Shown: piece by piece, positions 60,523-64,000 of the stretch | Layout: the number at the start of each line of letters is the position of its first letter | Position numbering within the stretch: position 1 is the stretch's first letter | Origin: an uncultured Flavihumibacter sp. | GTDB taxonomy: Bacteria > Bacteroidota > Bacteroidia > Chitinophagales > Chitinophagaceae | DNA: 64,000 bases | NCBI GenBank assembly: GCA_902168105.1 | Contig: CABHOY010000076.1 | Coordinates: 1-64,000 of the forward strand | Reading direction: 5' to 3' | Program-made: the position numbers and the translations under genes | Notes under the pieces: model-generated | What the model saw: the letters and a program-made list of their open reading frames with translations, nothing else | Told to the model about the DNA's origin: nothing | The model's database searches: none

Positions 60523-62262
60523 ATGGCTTTTCAGATCAAACAGAAGGGACCTGTATATGACATTTGCATTGTTGGTTCAGGTGCCGGAGGCGGTATGGCT
60601 GCTAAAATTCTTTCTGAAGCCGGTCTTAAAATAGCCCTTTTGGAAGCAGGGCCAAAGTATGATCCGGCAGATCCTCAACAAATTACTCAATTAAAGTGGC
60701 CTGATGCCTCACCACGCAGAGGCGCTTCGACAACCCGTCCCTTTGGTGATTTCGATGCTGCATATGGCGGCTGGGAAATAGAAGGGGAACCTTACACAGC
60801 GAATGCAGGTACTAAATTCGACTGGTTCCGATCCCGTATGGTGGGCGGAAGGACTAATCACTGGGGACGTATCTCCCTGCGTTTCGGTCCGCGGGATTTT
60901 AAGCACAAAAGCTATGATGGTCATGGGGATGACTGGCCACTGAGCTACGAAGATGTGGCTCCTTACTACGACCGTGTCGACAAAATGATCGGCGTATTTG
61001 GCACCAAAGAAGGTATTCCCAATGAACCGGACGGGCATTTCCTGCCACCTCCCAAGCCGAGGCTACACGAACTGATGCTGCAAAAGGCGGGAGCAAAACT
61101 GAACATACCGGTTATTACAGCCCGTATGTCCATGCTGACCCGCCCTGTGAATAAAGAGCGTGGCGCCTGTTTCTTCTGCGGACAGTGTAACCGCGGCTGC
61201 CAGGTATATGCCGATTTCTCCTCTTCTTCCGTACTGGTAAAACCAGCGATGAAAAGCGGACACGTAGATCTGTATGATAATGCTATGGCCCGCGAAGTGC
61301 TGACCAATAAAGAAGGTAAAGCGACCGGTGTAGCTTACGTCGACAAAACCGATCTGCAGGAATACGTGGTACAGGCAAAGGTGATTATACTTGCAGCAAG
61401 CGCCTGCGAGTCTGCCCGTCTGCTGCTGAACTCAAAATCTGCACAACATCCTAATGGCCTGGCCAACTCCAGTGGCGTGGTAGGTAAATACCTGCACGAC
61501 TCCACTGGTTCTTCCCGTGCAGCTTTCCTGCCGCACCTGATGGACCATAAACGTTACAATGAAGACGGTGTTGGCGGTATGCACGTATATGTGCCATGGT
61601 GGGAGGATAATAAGAAACTTGACTTCGCCCGTGGCTACCATATTGAATTTGGCGGTGGTATGCGCATGCCTTCCTATGGCGGATTCACCGGCGTTGAACG
61701 TTTCAACGGAAAATATCCCGGAAAAGATGGTAAGCTTAAACCGGCAGGCGGCTATGGCGCTTCGCTGAAAGATGACTACCGTCGTTTTTATGGTGCAACT
61801 GTGGGTTTTGCAGGTAGAGGAGAATGTATAGCGCGCGAAGACAATTACTGCGAGATCGATCCGAAGGTGGTAGATAAATGGGGTATTCCCGTATTGCGTT
61901 TCAATTACACCTGGAGTGATCACGAGATCAAACAGGCAAAACACATGCAGGATACTTTCGAGCAACTGATCCATGAAATGGGCGGCACACCGCTTGGCAC
62001 CAAACCAGGAGCAGATACTATGTACGGTCTGGAAACACCAGGCAGGATCATTCATGAAGTGGGCACTACCCGTATGGGCGATGATCCTAAACGCTCCGTG
62101 TTGAATAAACACAATCAGGCGCATGATGTGAAAAACCTGTTCGTTGTAGATGGCGGGCCGTTTGTGTCACAGGCAGATAAAAACCCGACCTGGACAATCC
62201 TGGCCTTATCCATGCGCGCATCAGAATACATCATGGGAGAACTGAAGAAACAAAACATCTAA
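60523..62262 (+). CDS. GMC-type sugar dehydrogenase, catalytic subunit with probable Fe-S site
   Basis: The 579-residue flavoprotein starts with the FAD motif 'DICIVGSGAGGGMAAKIL' and has the GMC features 'GGRTNHWGRISLRF', 'HEVGTTRMGDDP' (catalytic His) and 'KNPTWTILALSMR' (catalytic Asn). A cysteine cluster C216-x2-C219-x2-C222-x3-C226 sits in 'GACFFCGQCNRGCQVY'; the spacing of Cys216, 222 and 226 equals that of the [3Fe-4S] ligands of bacterial FAD glucose dehydrogenase. No signal peptide is present, so export would depend on the neighbour at 62284. It probably oxidises a sugar or glycoside in the periplasm. Confidence 0.88.
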   Translation: MAFQIKQKGPVYDICIVGSGAGGGMAAKILSEAGLKIALLEAGPKYDPADPQQITQLKWPDASPRRGASTTRPFGDFDAAYGGWEIEGEPYTANAGTKFDWFRSRMVGGRTNHWGRISLRFGPRDFKHKSYDGHGDDWPLSYEDVAPYYDRVDKMIGVFGTKEGIPNEPDGHFLPPPKPRLHELMLQKAGAKLNIPVITARMSMLTRPVNKERGACFFCGQCNRGCQVYADFSSSSVLVKPAMKSGHVDLYDNAMAREVLTNKEGKATGVAYVDKTDLQEYVVQAKVIILAASACESARLLLNSKSAQHPNGLANSSGVVGKYLHDSTGSSRAAFLPHLMDHKRYNEDGVGGMHVYVPWWEDNKKLDFARGYHIEFGGGMRMPSYGGFTGVERFNGKYPGKDGKLKPAGGYGASLKDDYRRFYGATVGFAGRGECIAREDNYCEIDPKVVDKWGIPVLRFNYTWSDHEIKQAKHMQDTFEQLIHEMGGTPLGTKPGADTMYGLETPGRIIHEVGTTRMGDDPKRSVLNKHNQAHDVKNLFVVDGGPFVSQADKNPTWTILALSMRASEYIMGELKKQNI

Positions 62263-62283
62263 CACGACTTAACTCATCAAGAT

Positions 62284-62970
62284 ATGGACAGAAGGGAATC
62301 ACTCAAAGCGCTGACCATCGGCTCCCTCTCGGTAGGCGCCATTCTAACCGGTTGCGACGATAAAAAGCCGGCAGGAAAAGAAAAGGACACGGCAGGAAAG
62401 CTGCCTTCTTATGGCCGTACCGAGCCAGAAGCCGCCAGAGATGCCGCCCTGATGGCAGAAACATTCTTTACTGCCGCAGAGATGAAAACGATCACGGTAC
62501 TTTCCGACATCATTATTCCGGCAGATGATCGTTCCGGAAGCGCCTCTGAGGCCAAAGTGCCTGAATTCATTGAATTCATGGCCAAAGACCAGCCACAGTT
62601 CAAATTACCGCTGAGAGGCGGTCTGAAATGGCTGGATGTGCAATGTGCCAAACGCTATAACAACGCTTTTACAGATTGTACCAAACAGCAACAACTGGAG
62701 CTGATCGATCAGATCGCCTATCCGGAACTGGTAAAGCCCGATATGGTACAGGGAGCAGCATTCTTCAGTCTGATGCGCGACCTGACGGCAAATGGTTTCT
62801 TTACCACACAGGCAGGCATTAAAGACCTTGATTACAAGGGGAATACGCCAAATGAGTGGGATGGTGTTCCGGCGGATGTATTAAAGCATTACGGGCTGGC
62901 TTATGATGAAAAACTGCTGCCTCTCTATCTCAAGATGGAGGACAGGAGCAAGATCATGACATGGGATTAA
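62284..62970 (+). CDS. gluconate 2-dehydrogenase subunit 3 family protein (Tat-type lipoprotein)
   Basis: The 228-residue protein belongs to the small-subunit family of bacterial FAD sugar dehydrogenases. Its N-terminus 'MDRRESLKALTIGSLSVGAI' has the twin Arg (3-4) and hydrophobic core of a Tat signal and is followed by a lipobox ('ILTGC', Cys24). The mature part has the family opening 'TFFTAAEMKTITVLSDIIIP' and 'AKVPEFIEFMAKDQ'. In known systems this subunit carries the GMC partner through the Tat pore. It begins 21 nt after the GMC gene, so the two are an obvious pair. Confidence 0.9.
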   Translation: MDRRESLKALTIGSLSVGAILTGCDDKKPAGKEKDTAGKLPSYGRTEPEAARDAALMAETFFTAAEMKTITVLSDIIIPADDRSGSASEAKVPEFIEFMAKDQPQFKLPLRGGLKWLDVQCAKRYNNAFTDCTKQQQLELIDQIAYPELVKPDMVQGAAFFSLMRDLTANGFFTTQAGIKDLDYKGNTPNEWDGVPADVLKHYGLAYDEKLLPLYLKMEDRSKIMTWD

Positions 62971-63042
62971 TTTTCCGCACATAATTTATTAATAATATTT
63001 TCTCTCATTTTCTTTTATATTGATCGGTAAATTTTGTTACAT

Positions 63043-64000
63043 ATGGTCCAGGAAAAAAATAATCAGGGAAGTCATGAATCCCGTAGATCATTCTTAAAGA
63101 ACGGCGCCCTGGCGGCTGCCGGCTTTATGATCGTTCCACGTCACGTATTAGGAGGTAAAGGTTTTATAGCCCCCAGCGATCGTTTACGTGTAGCCGGTAT
63201 AGGTGTAGGTGGTAAAGGAGAAAGCGATCTGTCCGAGATCGCAAAAGGCCCTGCAGACATTGCATACCTATGTGATGTTGATACCCGCAGAGCAGCTATG
63301 TCTGTTAACCGTTTTCCTAAAGCGAAATTCTACAAGGACTTCCGGGAAATGCTGGATAAAGAGCATAAAAATATAGATGCCGTTACCGTATCTACTCCAG
63401 ATCACCAGCATGCTGTAGCCGCTATGGCCGCTATGCAACTGGGTAAACACGTGTACGTGCAGAAACCGCTTACCCACGATATCTTCGAAGCGCGCGCATT
63501 GACCGCTGCCGCCAAGAAGCATAAAGTGGTGACCCAGATGGGTAACCAGGGTGCTTCCGGCGATGGCGTACGCAAGATGATGGAATGGTACAATGCCGGC
63601 CTTGTTGGCGATGTACACACTGTATATTGCTGGACAGACCGTCCGGTATGGCCACAGGGTATTCCATGGTCTTCTATGAAAGCAGAAGTGCCTAAAGAAC
63701 TGGATTGGGACCTGTGGTTAGGAACAGCTCCTTACAAAGACTACATTGACAAACTGGTTCCTTTCAACTGGCGTGGCTGGTGGGATTATGGCACCGGTGC
63801 GTTAGGCGACATGGGCTGTCATATCATAGAACCTCCGTTCCGTATCCTCGGCCTGGGTTATCCTAAGTCAGTAGAGTGCAGCGTAGGTAGCGTGTATGTG
63901 GATGAGTTCAAACGCGGATATTTCCCAGAGAGCTGTCCTCCGTCTTCTCACGTGATCCTGAAATTTGATGGCAAGAACGGTAAAGAGATCACCCTCCACT
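63043..64000 (+). CDS. Gfo/Idh/MocA oxidoreductase, Tat-exported (3' end outside window)
   Basis: The frame is open from ATG 63043 to the window end, 319 codons, so the C-terminus is missing. A perfect twin-arginine motif 'SRRSFLKNG' (13-21) heads a Tat signal. The Rossmann part begins 'RLRVAGIGVGGKGESDLSEI', then 'YLCDVDTRRA', and the family signature 'HVYVQKPLTHDIFEAR' carries the Lys of the EKP-type motif (here QKP). The second half has 'DLWLGTAPYKDY' and 'GTGALGDMGCHIIE', as in periplasmic sugar oxidoreductases of Bacteroidota. Folded NAD(P)-binding exported proteins in this family act on glycosides or keto-sugars. It follows the subunit-3 gene by 72 nt. Confidence 0.9.
   Translation, partial: MVQEKNNQGSHESRRSFLKNGALAAAGFMIVPRHVLGGKGFIAPSDRLRVAGIGVGGKGESDLSEIAKGPADIAYLCDVDTRRAAMSVNRFPKAKFYKDFREMLDKEHKNIDAVTVSTPDHQHAVAAMAAMQLGKHVYVQKPLTHDIFEARALTAAAKKHKVVTQMGNQGASGDGVRKMMEWYNAGLVGDVHTVYCWTDRPVWPQGIPWSSMKAEVPKELDWDLWLGTAPYKDYIDKLVPFNWRGWWDYGTGALGDMGCHIIEPPFRILGLGYPKSVECSVGSVYVDEFKRGYFPESCPPSSHVILKFDGKNGKEITLH

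Noticed and set aside
61432-62124. 230-codon minus-strand frame
   Set aside because: It is antisense to the GMC dehydrogenase gene and has a shadow-like composition.
1-64000. insertion sequences, prophage or genomic island
   Set aside because: No transposase, integrase, phage structural gene or terminal repeats were seen, and gene style is uniform across the window.

Overview
The window looks like chromosomal DNA of a Bacteroidota bacterium, most likely Chitinophagaceae and probably Chitinophaga or a close relative. The evidence is the -7 promoter box TAnnTTTG in front of many genes, start codons without clear Shine-Dalgarno sites, and many Bacteroidota-typical families: S46 dipeptidyl peptidase, DUF4836, outer-membrane beta-barrel proteins of the PorT type, bacterial GH3 acyl-adenylase, TlpA-like protein with a DUF4369-type N-terminus, a GH3 glycosidase/beta-lactamase fusion and many short lipoproteins. 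Base composition and gene style look even throughout. I see no insertion sequence, prophage, integrase or CRISPR array. Species assignment is inference.

Layout. 1-2.9 kb: edge of a truncated reading frame, a nucleoid-associated protein and a large unknown lipoprotein. 3.0-8.3 kb: an SMP-30 beta-propeller, the minus-strand group lptB > GH3 > fabG (envelope lipid), and metF. 8.5-12.4 kb: three tandem paralogous outer-membrane barrels and a TlpA-like thioredoxin. 12.5-21.2 kb, plus strand: rlmD, two rhomboids (the second has lost its catalytic residues), two EEP nuclease-fold paralogues, cysS, an M28 peptidase and an AlkA-type glycosylase. 21.4-26.1 kb, minus strand: recA, a PAP2-like protein, rpoN, rnhB and a coiled-coil lipoprotein. 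26.3-33.1 kb: a DPP7-like S46 peptidase, an IPT/TIG lipoprotein, the minus-strand group alkB > SIR2-like > META, and typA. 33.4-41.6 kb: an alpha/beta hydrolase, a membrane patatin, ctaA, a small secreted protein and the glycosidase/beta-lactamase fusion.

42.0-46.2 kb: adk and obgE separated by a long imperfect hairpin, a collagen-like lipoprotein, an unknown protein, a striking perfect 43-bp inverted repeat built of 11-bp units, and tRNA-Thr(CGT). 46.2-51.5 kb: YbaB, then a plus-strand group of FAD reductase, DUF2891 and a DUF3857/transglutaminase/DUF2569 protein. 51.5-57.0 kb: Dabb, an ABC exporter pair, DUF4836, YciI and MsrB. 57.0-64.0 kb: mutL, an FGGY (gluconokinase-like) kinase, and a sugar-oxidation locus made of a GMC dehydrogenase with a probable Fe-S cysteine cluster, a Tat-signal gluconate-dehydrogenase subunit 3, and a Tat-signal Gfo/Idh/MocA oxidoreductase cut off by the window end.

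How the parts work together. Most of the window is core housekeeping: tRNA charging, rRNA methylation, DNA repair, ribosome GTPases, folate, heme A and LPS export. Envelope and secreted hydrolytic functions are interspersed. The most notable systems are the periplasmic sugar-dehydrogenase locus at the right end, the active/inactive rhomboid pair, the alkB-SIR2-META group and the 11-bp-periodic palindrome.
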